Below the pieces are notes generated by a model. The model worked only from the letters and a program-made list of their open reading frames with translations, searched no databases and was not told the DNA's origin. Source: an uncultured Clostridia bacterium (GTDB lineage: Bacteria; Bacillota; Clostridia; UMGS1810). From it: a DNA stretch of 64,000 nt. The stretch spans positions 1 through 64,000 of the forward strand of contig CAKSJG010000015.1 in NCBI GenBank assembly GCA_934463165.1, written 5' to 3'. Shown here in pieces: positions 7,429 through 17,700 of this stretch; position 1 is the first letter of the stretch; the number at the start of each line of letters is the position of its first letter. Made by a program: the position numbers and the translations under genes.

Positions 7429-10400
7429 TTAATGCCAAACTATCAAAGAAACAGCCTTGCCGTTTTTGAAATGCATAAATACTCTGTCTCCTGATTTAAA
7501 ATACTGAGGGACTTCGACATTTTTAACTTTTTCAATTGCTCTTTTGCTGATAATGCAACAATATTCAAATTCTCCATAGTCTTTCCACGCTGAACCTTCT
7601 CCGTTATTGTATTTAATTTTTCCATCTGAAATTTCTTCAATTTCAGCATTCATTGTAAGTATGCCGGACCATATTCCTCCCAATCCGTTGCTTCCGCAGT
7701 AAATTTTATCGCCAATGCTGTAATTGCCTTCCATTATTTCCAGTCCTACAACATAATTACCGTATGACTGCACCCTTAAAATATATCCGCGTTTTAGATT
7801 TTCAATATTCACCAGATAATCATTCGGTATAGTTACACTGCGTTTTATTGTATTATCTGAAGAATTATAGAGTGAACTCAATCCGTCATTAATAATTTCC
7901 GGAGCTTTTATTGCATATTTCAATTCATCAGGCAAAAAATATTTCACCTCCGAACCGCTTGAAATATTTACACATACAAGCTGACGCATTTCGTCACCTT
8001 CTTCATTTAAAGCCGATGCCATACTGCTCATAATGACCATAGGCGCATTGGCATCATTTGACGACGAATACATGCCAACACCGGTCGGAACAGTTTTAGG
8101 AGCACATGCAAAACCAATGTATTCAGTATCATCCGTTTTATAAAATACAACATTTGAACTTATAGGTTTTCCGTTATAGTTATATATTTTAGAAAATTCG
8201 GTTACTCTGTAATAAGCTTCATTAGCGCTGCCGGTAGCATAATCTCCGCCGGCCCATGGAATTTCAAACACCGGTATTGCCGTCTCTATGGGAGCAATCA
8301 TCTTATATTTTTCCCAAACTCCGTCAGACGTTGCTCTCCATTCTTCGCCGGAGGAGTGATCTATTAGTCTCAAACTGTCCGCACCCTCGTCTGAATCTGT
8401 TATTTCGGTATCTACCCAGGTTACCCTGCCATCGACTGTATTTTTAAAGAGAATAAATTTTTTGTTGAAATATTTATAATCCTGCAAAAGTTTATCTATT
8501 GACCATTTTGTCCCGTCAACAACTAAAGACTTATTTATATACAAATTATGAAACTCTCCGTCAGATGTATAAACTCTGAGTTCAACCTGCGTTTTATGGT
8601 CGTCATAGCCGGCACGAAGTATGAATCCTATTTTAATATTGTCGCTTTGAAGAGTTTTTTCATTCATTGAATATATCGTATTTCCGGAATAGTAAAACGT
8701 CTCGTTTCTGCCTCCAATGAGCCTTTCCGTAAATTCGACGTTATTCATAAAGTAATCTGACAAAATATACTCTTTATCGTCTATCTGTATATCATCTTCA
8801 TCAACTTTAACGATCTTTCCGGTTACAGTCGAATAAACACCTTCTATGTAAGCATTTAAATTATCGGATGACATATACATCAAAAGAAGCTTTGCCGCCG
8901 AAATACCTTTTTCTGTAGTGCTTCGTCCGTTCAAAGTAATCGAAATATGATCACACTGCGAAAAATCATAGATATTTCCCGATTTATCGGCAATTTTGAG
9001 ACCGTCGGATGTTGAAACATTCTCAACTTCAATAATTGTTGGCTCCATGATATTTATAACATCATAACGTCCGTCATCATTATTATCTGTCAGTTCAAGA
9101 TAACCGTCAGGCCTTTGAAAATATTCGGTCTCATTTATGTAATCCGTATATGCCGAATGATTCTTCAAAACCTTTGCACCGTTTATATTTATCCGTCTTA
9201 CTTTTCCGTCTTTGTCAAAATATGAAACAGTATCCTGTGTAACTTCTTCTATATCCTTGCAGCTTATAATTTTTTCATTATTAAGGTCAAAATCGACAAA
9301 TGCAAATTTAATTTTTTTATCGTCTTTATCATCAACCGCATACCTGACATTTTTCCCTAAATATTTATATATTAATTCACTTTGATCATCATACGCTACA
9401 TTGTCTATTTCAATATACGACTTCTTTTTCGTCTGAGGGATATCGAGAGTTGTTTCGTTATTAGCTGTGACAACACCGTTTTTCAGATCTATTTTATATG
9501 AATATTCGAGCAATGTTTTTTGAATCGATTTTTTCTCGAATATGAGTCTCATCGGCTTGCACATCAGCGCATTATACATAATCCACATTGCATTTTCGTT
9601 ATTAACATATTCTCCGCCCGAGAAGTTTGTATTTTTATAAAGCTTTAATCTTTGCGCTGTCAATTCAATATTTTGCTCTTCAAGCTGTGTGTAACCGAGT
9701 GTTCTGAGCACCATAGTCAAATATTCCCTGCGCGTTACAAAATCATCGGGGCGAAAGCTATATGACTGCATAATTATGCCAAGCTCACAGCATGCGGATA
9801 TTTCCTTGAAATATTCATTATCTTCGGAGACATCATTAAAATACTTTTTTCCTGAGTAAGCTTCACAATTTAACAGCTTTAACATATTTGATGCCGCTTC
9901 GGCACGTGTCACAAGCATAAGCGGATTAAACTGTGTTGTCCGGGGAATAATGCCAAGCTGAGACAAGAGATACGAGGCTTCGGATGATTCCATATCATTG
10001 TATTCGGCAAAACCCGTTTCCTCACTTCCGATTGCATAGCCGTATGCTTCTATTTCTGAAATAACCACACTGTCTGTCGTTGTACAAGTAACTTTTATAT
10101 ACCTCATTTTTTGAGGTGATTTAAATTTTATTTCCAAATCTTCCTTGAAAAGTCCCGAAAGTTTTTTTTCACCTACGAGCTTCTGATTTTTAAAATCAGC
10201 CGTATCCGAAACGTAAACCTGCCAGTTTCGGCGTGTATATGTCTGATCCATATCTCGTCTTGTACGAACATATATCTCGGAAATCATATGATTTTCTTCA
10301 AGGTCGACAACGATTGTAGCGTTTTCTCCGGCCATCGGTGTATATTTATTCTCTGCTTCCTGACCTCCGGATGCCCAACTTGTGTTGATATTCCCGTCAA

Positions 10401-10578
10401 CTGCATATTTGTCGTCAAAATTAGGAGCATATCGGTTTGTTGAACTTGTCGGCTTTCCGAGAGCAACGTTTTTTAGCGTTTCTGCTTCTTCAGCTTTTAC
10501 AGAAAACGGAACAACATTGATAAGGCCCAACGAAAGTATTACGGACAATGTTTTTTTTACCACATTTTTTATAAACAT
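7429..10578 (-). CDS. Large SLH-domain surface protein, downstream partner ('B' gene)
   Basis: 1049 residues. Signal peptide (1-29), an F5/8 type C (discoidin) domain at about 35-180 (NVALGKPTSSTNRY, AVDGNINTSWAS, RYIKVTCTTTDSVVISEIEAYG), and diverged SLH repeats at about 195-345 (FNPLMLVTRAEAASNMLKLL, FRPDDFVTRREYLTMVLRTL). A long region of unknown function fills 350-1049. That region is related to the protein at 59484-62249: GVVTANN and LGKNVRY here match GIVTANH and VGKNVKY there, and both end in a GD-V-F motif. Its ATG overlaps the stop of the upstream gene (TAATG) and GGAGG lies inside that gene's end, so translation is coupled. Probably wall-bound and glycan-binding; no catalytic motif seen. 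Confidence 0.8.
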   Translation of the reverse strand: MFIKNVVKKTLSVILSLGLINVVPFSVKAEEAETLKNVALGKPTSSTNRYAPNFDDKYAVDGNINTSWASGGQEAENKYTPMAGENATIVVDLEENHMISEIYVRTRRDMDQTYTRRNWQVYVSDTADFKNQKLVGEKKLSGLFKEDLEIKFKSPQKMRYIKVTCTTTDSVVISEIEAYGYAIGSEETGFAEYNDMESSEASYLLSQLGIIPRTTQFNPLMLVTRAEAASNMLKLLNCEAYSGKKYFNDVSEDNEYFKEISACCELGIIMQSYSFRPDDFVTRREYLTMVLRTLGYTQLEEQNIELTAQRLKLYKNTNFSGGEYVNNENAMWIMYNALMCKPMRLIFEKKSIQKTLLEYSYKIDLKNGVVTANNETTLDIPQTKKKSYIEIDNVAYDDQSELIYKYLGKNVRYAVDDKDDKKIKFAFVDFDLNNEKIISCKDIEEVTQDTVSYFDKDGKVRRININGAKVLKNHSAYTDYINETEYFQRPDGYLELTDNNDDGRYDVINIMEPTIIEVENVSTSDGLKIADKSGNIYDFSQCDHISITLNGRSTTEKGISAAKLLLMYMSSDNLNAYIEGVYSTVTGKIVKVDEDDIQIDDKEYILSDYFMNNVEFTERLIGGRNETFYYSGNTIYSMNEKTLQSDNIKIGFILRAGYDDHKTQVELRVYTSDGEFHNLYINKSLVVDGTKWSIDKLLQDYKYFNKKFILFKNTVDGRVTWVDTEITDSDEGADSLRLIDHSSGEEWRATSDGVWEKYKMIAPIETAIPVFEIPWAGGDYATGSANEAYYRVTEFSKIYNYNGKPISSNVVFYKTDDTEYIGFACAPKTVPTGVGMYSSSNDANAPMVIMSSMASALNEEGDEMRQLVCVNISSGSEVKYFLPDELKYAIKAPEIINDGLSSLYNSSDNTIKRSVTIPNDYLVNIENLKRGYILRVQSYGNYVVGLEIMEGNYSIGDKIYCGSNGLGGIWSGILTMNAEIEEISDGKIKYNNGEGSAWKDYGEFEYCCIISKRAIEKVKNVEVPQYFKSGDRVFMHFKNGKAVSLIVWH

Positions 10579-13500
10579 TATTTTCCTCCTTTCAAATATG
10601 TGAGAATTCTATTAATAACCACTGCAGCCTCGGCCCTTGTCATATTACCGTGCGGTCTGTATGTGTTATCCTCAAAACCGTTAATTATTTTTAGTTTTGA
10701 AAGCGTCATAACAGCAATTTCCGCATATGAATCAACTTCATTAAAATCATAAAAATCCGGTTTTCCCGCGACAACACTGATATTGTTGTTTTTTAATAAA
10801 TTTGAAAGTATAACCGCCATATCCTGACGTGTTATCATATTACCGATTCCGAAGTTTCCATCGGGCATACCTGAAACAATCCCGCATGAAGCAGCAATTT
10901 TAATATAGTTTTCATACCATTTTCCTTCTTCTATATCCGAAAAGCTTTTTTCGTTTTTGTTTTCACAGGTAATATCAAACGCGCGAACTATCATAGCCGT
11001 AAATTCCTCACGGGTAACGCAGTCACTCGGTGCAAACATTCCGTTTCCTTTTCCGTTAATTATTTTTTTGTCATAAAGTCTTTCAATTGATTCAGCTGCC
11101 CAATCATAACCGGAAATATCATTAAAAATATTTAGAATATTTTCATTTTCTTTGGTGTTATCCGGAATCGGAGTTACAGACGGTACGGACGCAGTTGTAT
11201 ACAAACCGCCGCTTCCTCCTCCGCTGCCGCCTTTTTTATCAGAAATATTACCCATAGATGATTTACCGGCAATTTCATCGACAATTTTGGTAAACCAGTT
11301 TGTGCCATCCGAAAAATCCGAATAATATGCATATGCGTTTTCGGCGTTCATCTTTTTTGAAACTGCTTCAATACTAACATTTTTGTCAGACGCATACGAA
11401 AGATCTATTCCCAATATATCATGATGATTTTTCATATTACCGGCAAGATCGGAATATTTTCTCTTTTGCGTACCGTCCTGAAAATTGGCATATCCGTATA
11501 TCTTCTTAATTACGGAATCAAAGCTGTCTTTGGAAAAATCCGATTTAGCCCTAACAAAAATACTGTATAATGCGTCAAAATCATCCGGGAAGTCATAAAA
11601 AGAGCTTAACGGCAAACCGTACTTCTCAGTTATTTGCTTTGCAACGCTGCTCTGTAGTTCCTGCATCGAATAAATCGAAAGAGCATATCTTATACATTCA
11701 AAAACCCCGGATCTCAAAGTGAATTCGTCATCCGCACTGTAGCATGAATTTCTGATCATTGCAAATGTATTTCCTATAACTCCGTAATATTGCTTGAGTT
11801 CTTCATAATCCTCAAGCCAGTATACTTCTTCGGCATAGGTATCCCATGCTGTCTTGAACTGAGCATTGTCGTTCGCCGTCTTAAACGCATTGAGCGCTTC
11901 CGTTTCACGACATCCGGGTTTTATTCCTCGTTTAATGTCTCCGGTTGTGAAATAAAATTCATATGTATTTCCGGTTCCATCCGATTTTTTGACCCTGTCA
12001 GTTACTGTCACAGTGTATTCTGTATTTGGCCTGAAATATCTGATAGGCACGGAATATACGTTTGAGTTAGCGTCATAGGTATAATAATTTTTATCCGGTA
12101 ATCCTGTCAATTCAGGTGAAATGATAATGTTTTCAGACGTCACGGTATCCTCTTTCATGGTATCATAAAATTTAATTTTCATGTCATCCATTGCAGAATC
12201 TCCGATATTTGAAACACCGGTTGCGCCGTACGACGGTGCAGTATATTCCACAATCTCCGGAACAAAAGCAAAAACATATATCTCAGAAAACATTGCGTTA
12301 TTGGTTGATGTATGAAGATGACCGCCGTATATACAGTCTGTCGAGTTCTCACCTTTTTCGAAAAAAGCATTGTAAATATTTGCTCCGTCCGTATTGTAAT
12401 TATTGTTTACATACATATATTCCGAATAATCTTCACCGGAAACCTTTTCAAGCTCTCTGCCGCTTTTGCTCGCACCGACTGTTATCCCTCTAAAGCTGTA
12501 TTTGCTGTAATTTTTCAGTGCAACACCGGCAATATCATATTTTTTCCCCAAAGGGAGCTTGAAAGTATATTCATATGTAATATCGCTTTTTTCGGTTGTG
12601 GAATCCTGAGCGGTAATAAACGTGCTGTCATTTCTGTCGGTTGCTGCCGATGATGTCAGTACTGAGGGGTAGACAGTTGTTATCGGAAGGCCTTCAGATA
12701 TATCAACAATCTTTCTGCCATATACATATGACACAGGCGCAACAATTTCAGCCGTATCAAACCCAAATGAGAAATCCTCCTGACCAATTCCGTCAACTGA
12801 TTTCACATTTTTGATTTCAATGCTAAAATGACTGCCTGCAGACACAATTCCGCTCGTGTTTGTTTGTGATAAGGGCATATTACTCAAATACTTTTTATCA
12901 ATTGTATATTTCCTTTTGTTAACCACACTTGCCTCGTATGTTACTGCATTACCGTCAGCATTTTTGAGGATGATATTATCCGGATTAAGAGTTGAAACAT
13001 CCATATCATGGTTAAATATAATTTCAATATATCCGCTCTCATTCGCCCCGATATTTGTGACACCTCTTGCACCGTCCGAAGGATAAGTCGATGAGATAAA
13101 ATTTTCTTTTGTGCCGGGAATCATACCCGTTTCAAACAAAACAGTCTTTGTGCCTGTTCCGTAGACATCTTTTTCTGAAAGCAAGCCCGATATTTCAAGC
13201 TTATACTTTCTGTATGAAACAAGGTTTTCGACCGGTATTATATATTTTTTGTTGCTTCCGTCATATTGCGCATCACTGCAGCTTACCGGAGCGTAGGTGC
13301 TGCCGTTATCATCGCTGCGCATCAGCTTTACGGTATTATCATTTAAAAAATCACTGTAAATGCCGTCTGTAAATGTAATTTCCATTCCGCTTTCATCTGT
13401 AAAATCAACCGTATTATCCGACGGAACGGTAGAAAAAATCATATTTTCGATATCCGTCTCGGATTTTTTTATATATCCTGTCGAAAACGAAAACGAAACC

Positions 13501-14744
13501 TCTTTTCCGCTTTCTCCCGACAGCTTTTTGACATCACAACCGATTTTAACCGTGTATCTTCTGTTTTTTTCGAGTACGGATAAAGGCACCGTATATTTCT
13601 GCGTTGAAGCCGAATATTCAATATATTCAACTTCATTGCCTTCATCGTCTTCTATCGTTATATTCGTCGGATTAAGCGTGACTTCATCCATATCCTCGGA
13701 AAAATTTATTTCTATATTTTCGACCGTATTTTCTCCGATATTCGAAATATTCGTTGCATTATCCGCCGGAACTGTTTCGGAAACATAATCTCCAACATAT
13801 GCAAAAACATAAATCTCCGAAAATCTTGTTGTATTTACGTTACCTCTATTATGTGCAAGATAAATATATTTGGCAGACTTTTGTCCTTGAGTGAAAAATG
13901 CGTTGAACACCCTGTCACGATTAACGTTATCTCCGAAATTTGCATTTGTTTCAAAATATTTGTCAAAACCCGACGCGTTGTCTGTAATTTTATCTAAATC
14001 GGGATTATTGCTTCCGCCTACGCTAATATTTCTGTAGTCGGCATATCCGGCAAAATTCCTGAGCGCCACACCGCAGATATCATATTCGTTTCCAAGATCG
14101 TATCTTGCAACCCAATCATTTTTTTCGGTATTTGACGAATCATTGTTTCCGTCATTTACAGAAATGCATGTTCCTTTATTTCCGTCAGTACCGTTTCCGG
14201 CAGTTACGTTAGCATCGGCAAAACCATATCTTGCCTCAATATTAAGTCCTGCAGATACATTTCGTATCAGCTTTCCCTTAACATACGGTACGGGAGCAAC
14301 AATCTCAGCTGTTGAAAACGAGAAGGTTTTTGCCGGCTCGGCTGTTTCCGATCCGCTTGCTTTAACTCCGCTTACAGTGATTTTAAAATTCCGAGACGCA
14401 AGCTCTGTTCCCCATGCTTCAGCTGAGTTATCTGTTTTCAGATTGCTTAAATACATTTTGTCAATTGTTACTGTTTTTGAATCTACCACGTTAATTTCAT
14501 AATCAACGGCAGAATCATCTTCATTTGAAAGAACGATATTATCTTTTATAAGTGTTGACAGATCCATATCTTTATTAAAAGAAACAGTAATCAAACCGTT
14601 TGCGTCTTCACCTATATTAGTGACTTCGGTTTTGCCGTCCGCATCACAACTTATTAAAACGTCTCCATCATTCGCACTTATTGGAAATTGCAATGTGCAG
14701 CACAGCATGCACACAATAACAAAAAAAACAATGGTTTTTCTCAT
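10578..14744 (-). CDS. Large SLH-anchored surface protein with Ig-like and discoidin-like modules ('A' gene)
   Basis: 1388 residues. Signal peptide (1-24), Ig-like bacterial domain (about 30-146, with TNIGEDANGLITVSFNKDMD), discoidin-like domain (about 147-320), several more Ig-like domains and a second discoidin-like domain. After these come a helical segment, a Gly/Ser linker (GGSGGGSGG) and three SLH repeats at 1205-1388 (FNDISGYDWAAESIERLYDK, VTREEFTAMIVRAF, MTRAEAAVVINRIL). SLH repeats bind secondary wall polymers, so the protein should sit on the cell surface and present glycan-binding domains. It follows the GH141-like gene by 13 bp and shares TAATG with the next gene. The first 170-residue discoidin-like part is nearly identical in DNA to the gene at 27833-30004. 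Confidence 0.85.
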   Translation of the reverse strand: MRKTIVFFVIVCMLCCTLQFPISANDGDVLISCDADGKTEVTNIGEDANGLITVSFNKDMDLSTLIKDNIVLSNEDDSAVDYEINVVDSKTVTIDKMYLSNLKTDNSAEAWGTELASRNFKITVSGVKASGSETAEPAKTFSFSTAEIVAPVPYVKGKLIRNVSAGLNIEARYGFADANVTAGNGTDGNKGTCISVNDGNNDSSNTEKNDWVARYDLGNEYDICGVALRNFAGYADYRNISVGGSNNPDLDKITDNASGFDKYFETNANFGDNVNRDRVFNAFFTQGQKSAKYIYLAHNRGNVNTTRFSEIYVFAYVGDYVSETVPADNATNISNIGENTVENIEINFSEDMDEVTLNPTNITIEDDEGNEVEYIEYSASTQKYTVPLSVLEKNRRYTVKIGCDVKKLSGESGKEVSFSFSTGYIKKSETDIENMIFSTVPSDNTVDFTDESGMEITFTDGIYSDFLNDNTVKLMRSDDNGSTYAPVSCSDAQYDGSNKKYIIPVENLVSYRKYKLEISGLLSEKDVYGTGTKTVLFETGMIPGTKENFISSTYPSDGARGVTNIGANESGYIEIIFNHDMDVSTLNPDNIILKNADGNAVTYEASVVNKRKYTIDKKYLSNMPLSQTNTSGIVSAGSHFSIEIKNVKSVDGIGQEDFSFGFDTAEIVAPVSYVYGRKIVDISEGLPITTVYPSVLTSSAATDRNDSTFITAQDSTTEKSDITYEYTFKLPLGKKYDIAGVALKNYSKYSFRGITVGASKSGRELEKVSGEDYSEYMYVNNNYNTDGANIYNAFFEKGENSTDCIYGGHLHTSTNNAMFSEIYVFAFVPEIVEYTAPSYGATGVSNIGDSAMDDMKIKFYDTMKEDTVTSENIIISPELTGLPDKNYYTYDANSNVYSVPIRYFRPNTEYTVTVTDRVKKSDGTGNTYEFYFTTGDIKRGIKPGCRETEALNAFKTANDNAQFKTAWDTYAEEVYWLEDYEELKQYYGVIGNTFAMIRNSCYSADDEFTLRSGVFECIRYALSIYSMQELQSSVAKQITEKYGLPLSSFYDFPDDFDALYSIFVRAKSDFSKDSFDSVIKKIYGYANFQDGTQKRKYSDLAGNMKNHHDILGIDLSYASDKNVSIEAVSKKMNAENAYAYYSDFSDGTNWFTKIVDEIAGKSSMGNISDKKGGSGGGSGGLYTTASVPSVTPIPDNTKENENILNIFNDISGYDWAAESIERLYDKKIINGKGNGMFAPSDCVTREEFTAMIVRAFDITCENKNEKSFSDIEEGKWYENYIKIAASCGIVSGMPDGNFGIGNMITRQDMAVILSNLLKNNNISVVAGKPDFYDFNEVDSYAEIAVMTLSKLKIINGFEDNTYRPHGNMTRAEAAVVINRILTYLKGGK
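14045..14512 (-). repeat. 468-bp segment identical to 29281-29748
   Basis: Base-by-base comparison shows no mismatch between 14045-14512 and 29281-29748, both in the minus-strand genes and in the same orientation, 15,236 bp apart. Similarity continues with few mismatches to about 13800 and 29037. It encodes the Ig-like/discoidin-like junction of two different secreted proteins. Confidence 0.97.
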
Positions 14745-14757
14745 AACATCCTCCGTA

Positions 14758-17700
14758 TTAATAAATTATCACAGTATTTTTGAAAGAATAAAATCCAAAC
14801 CTGTCACCGCAAACCTTTGCGGCAATTGCCGTACTGTATTCAGTGTCATTAAGAATCAGCTTGACAAAAGTGTTTTTTCCTGTATTCTCCAACCTGTATT
14901 TTAAAACGTTTTCAGAATCATATTTTAAATTGCTGACAAAGCTCTTGGCAAGTGTACGTACGCCGCTCTTAACATAGTATATATTTAGCAGCTGATTGTA
15001 AAACTCAACATCTATCCTGTCATATTTTGCGTTGCTGTCTCCCGGAACAAAACCCTCAAGAGCATTTGCTCCAAGAATAAAACTAACTCGATTGTTTTCA
15101 ACGGAATTTCTGACAGAGAATGTTACGGAGGTATCCGACTCATGATCTGTCTTTCCGTTTAAATAATAAGCGTAATAATTTCCGAACGGTAAAAATGACG
15201 TACCGCCGTCCGCTGCTTTTCGTATTTTATCATTTGAAATGCTGTCAGTTGTTATTCTGCCAGCGCATAGTAATTTTGATTCATTGACCTTTGATATAAA
15301 TTCCCATTCATCATATATCTTTGAATCCTTTGAACATATTGAAAGTTTTTGAGATCCGCCCGGTTTAAGATCGTATATGCGGCTTGTAACAACAGTGTTG
15401 AGTGCAGGCTCAATAATTATATCATTTGCACTTATATCGCTGTCGGCATTTATAATTATTTGCTTTCGCGATACGTCAATCTCACACTGAACTCCGTTTA
15501 CATAAACATCCTTTATTGAAGGCTTCGGCAAGTGTGCGGCAAATTCGTTATATGCTTTTTCAAGTTCAATAAGATCAGCACCGTCTCCCTTATCAAAGCT
15601 TTCCATTTTATTTTTAAAAGATTCTTTTAATTTTTTATCTGTTGAAAGTTCCAAGGCTTCATTGCATTTTTCTTTCAGTTCTTCAAATCCGACACGGTTT
15701 TGAAGCTTAACCACCATTTCGGCAAGCTCACGAATTGCATTGGTATTCTTTGCACCTTCGCTTTGATATTGTGAAAGATTTGAAAGAAGTCGTTTTGCCT
15801 CAAGTGAGTATTGTCCAAAACCTGACCCAAACTCTGCGTTCTCAGCTATATTATTAAGTGCATAATACATATTTGAATGATAAACAGGCCGTCTGTGGGC
15901 AGTGATTTCGCAATTAGTTGAGTAGCCATCATAAGTATTGGTTGTCATAGGTTCAGCCGAAACAAGGCTTTTTATCCGTTGAAAATCCCGCTCAAGTCCC
16001 GCATTGTTTTTTATATCAAGAATCTTTGCAGATTCCATTCCAACAGTAAATTCCGTCTGATCTGCCAGCCATTTTATTGCATCTTGATCCGACAATTCGT
16101 TATTGTTACAGGTTGTATACATTTCTCCGACAGTATTGTTTACTGCACCGGTATTGTGTATCAGAGATGCACGCGTAAATTCATTAACGTTATTATTAAC
16201 AAAAACTCCGTTTGTTCCGTTATCCAAATAAATATTCCCACCGAGATTGGAATTATATACATAGTTTTCTTCAATTACAGAACCTGCATGATGACCTAAC
16301 GTATATATCGCTGCTCCGTCATAGCCTAACGTACAAATATTATGTATATAATTGTTTCGTATAAAGCCCTTGCCGCCCTTTCCGTAGTACTGCCAATTAT
16401 ATCCGTACGAGAAAGCGGAATACGGCATATCGCTTAGTTCATTATGCTCAAAAGTAAGATTTTCACATGCTATTATATTAACTCCTACTCCGGAATATAC
16501 AGTGTCTCCGGTACGTGTTATATAGTTATTTTTGATGGAAATATTATCACACATTTTTCTCACAATTTGATTTTGTATATCAGGCGTAAATGCATATACG
16601 CTCGTAACCGCCATAGGCTTGGAACTAAGTGACCTTATCATCATATATCTGTATTTTCCGGTGTCATCTACTTTATAGTCTGCAACCTCAGCGGGAGCGT
16701 CTTTCTGCACTGCAACCGTAGTATATTCTTCAAAATGTCTGTCATTTGAAAGTAAAATTTCATAACCGGATTTTTCCTCATCGGAAACATCACCGTTTTT
16801 AAAGGCCAGGGTTATTTCGCTGAAAGAATATTTTTTTACAAAATCATACATAACATAAGGAATTTCACCGTTTTCGGGCGTATCTCTCCAAGTTATATCA
16901 TTTCCGTACCTTTTGTAGTCGGTAAAGTCCTCAACAGATGTTGTAAGAGTTCCGGTATGCGGACGGTAAATATAGTTGCCTGACTCCGGATTATTTATTC
17001 CGAGAGCCACACGGTTACTGTTACTCATATTTGATGACCATATATAGGGCTTAAGAAGCATCATGTAGAAATCCGTCTTGGGATTTTCTTCAACATAATA
17101 ACGAATATTAAACTTATCCATTTTTGAACGCTCATCATCATCCGTAAATTCAAATTCTATATGATACTGACTTCCGGCTTCGATTGCCTCCTCGTTCAAA
17201 TCATAAAACGCATTTCCTTCAACCGTACAATTGCTGACAGCGTCATCAAAATTTATTGCTGCCTGACCCAATCCCGTAAAAACGTTGTTGTAAAAGTTAA
17301 TATTTTCTGCGCGATTCAGATAAACTGTTCCGAAATTTTGCTCTATTCTGCGACCGTTATATTCATTTGCATAATACGGTCCTTGTCCTGTAGACGCAAC
17401 CTCGCCAAAATCATCCCAAATTGTATAATTTGTGAACTTTAATCCGTCAAAAACAATATTTTTGACTCTATCCTCGGTTGTCCTCCCCATGATAAATAAT
17501 CCGGTATCCAAAACAGGTACAGTAAACTGCGATTTTTCTATAATCTCGCCTTCTTCAGGCATATAATAAAGTGTTTTTTTTGATTTATCAAAATAGAATT
17601 CACCGGGAGTGTCAAGAAATTCAATTGCATTTTTGGCAAAGCAGGTTATATACGGCGCAGCATTCGTCGGATTTGTACCTACTCTGTTAAGATAGTCACT

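Noticed and set aside
14143..14502. Plus-strand frame of 119 codons, identical to one at 29379-29738
   Set aside because: It is the antisense of the duplicated coding segment; the identity comes from the DNA copy, and the protein looks like a shadow frame.
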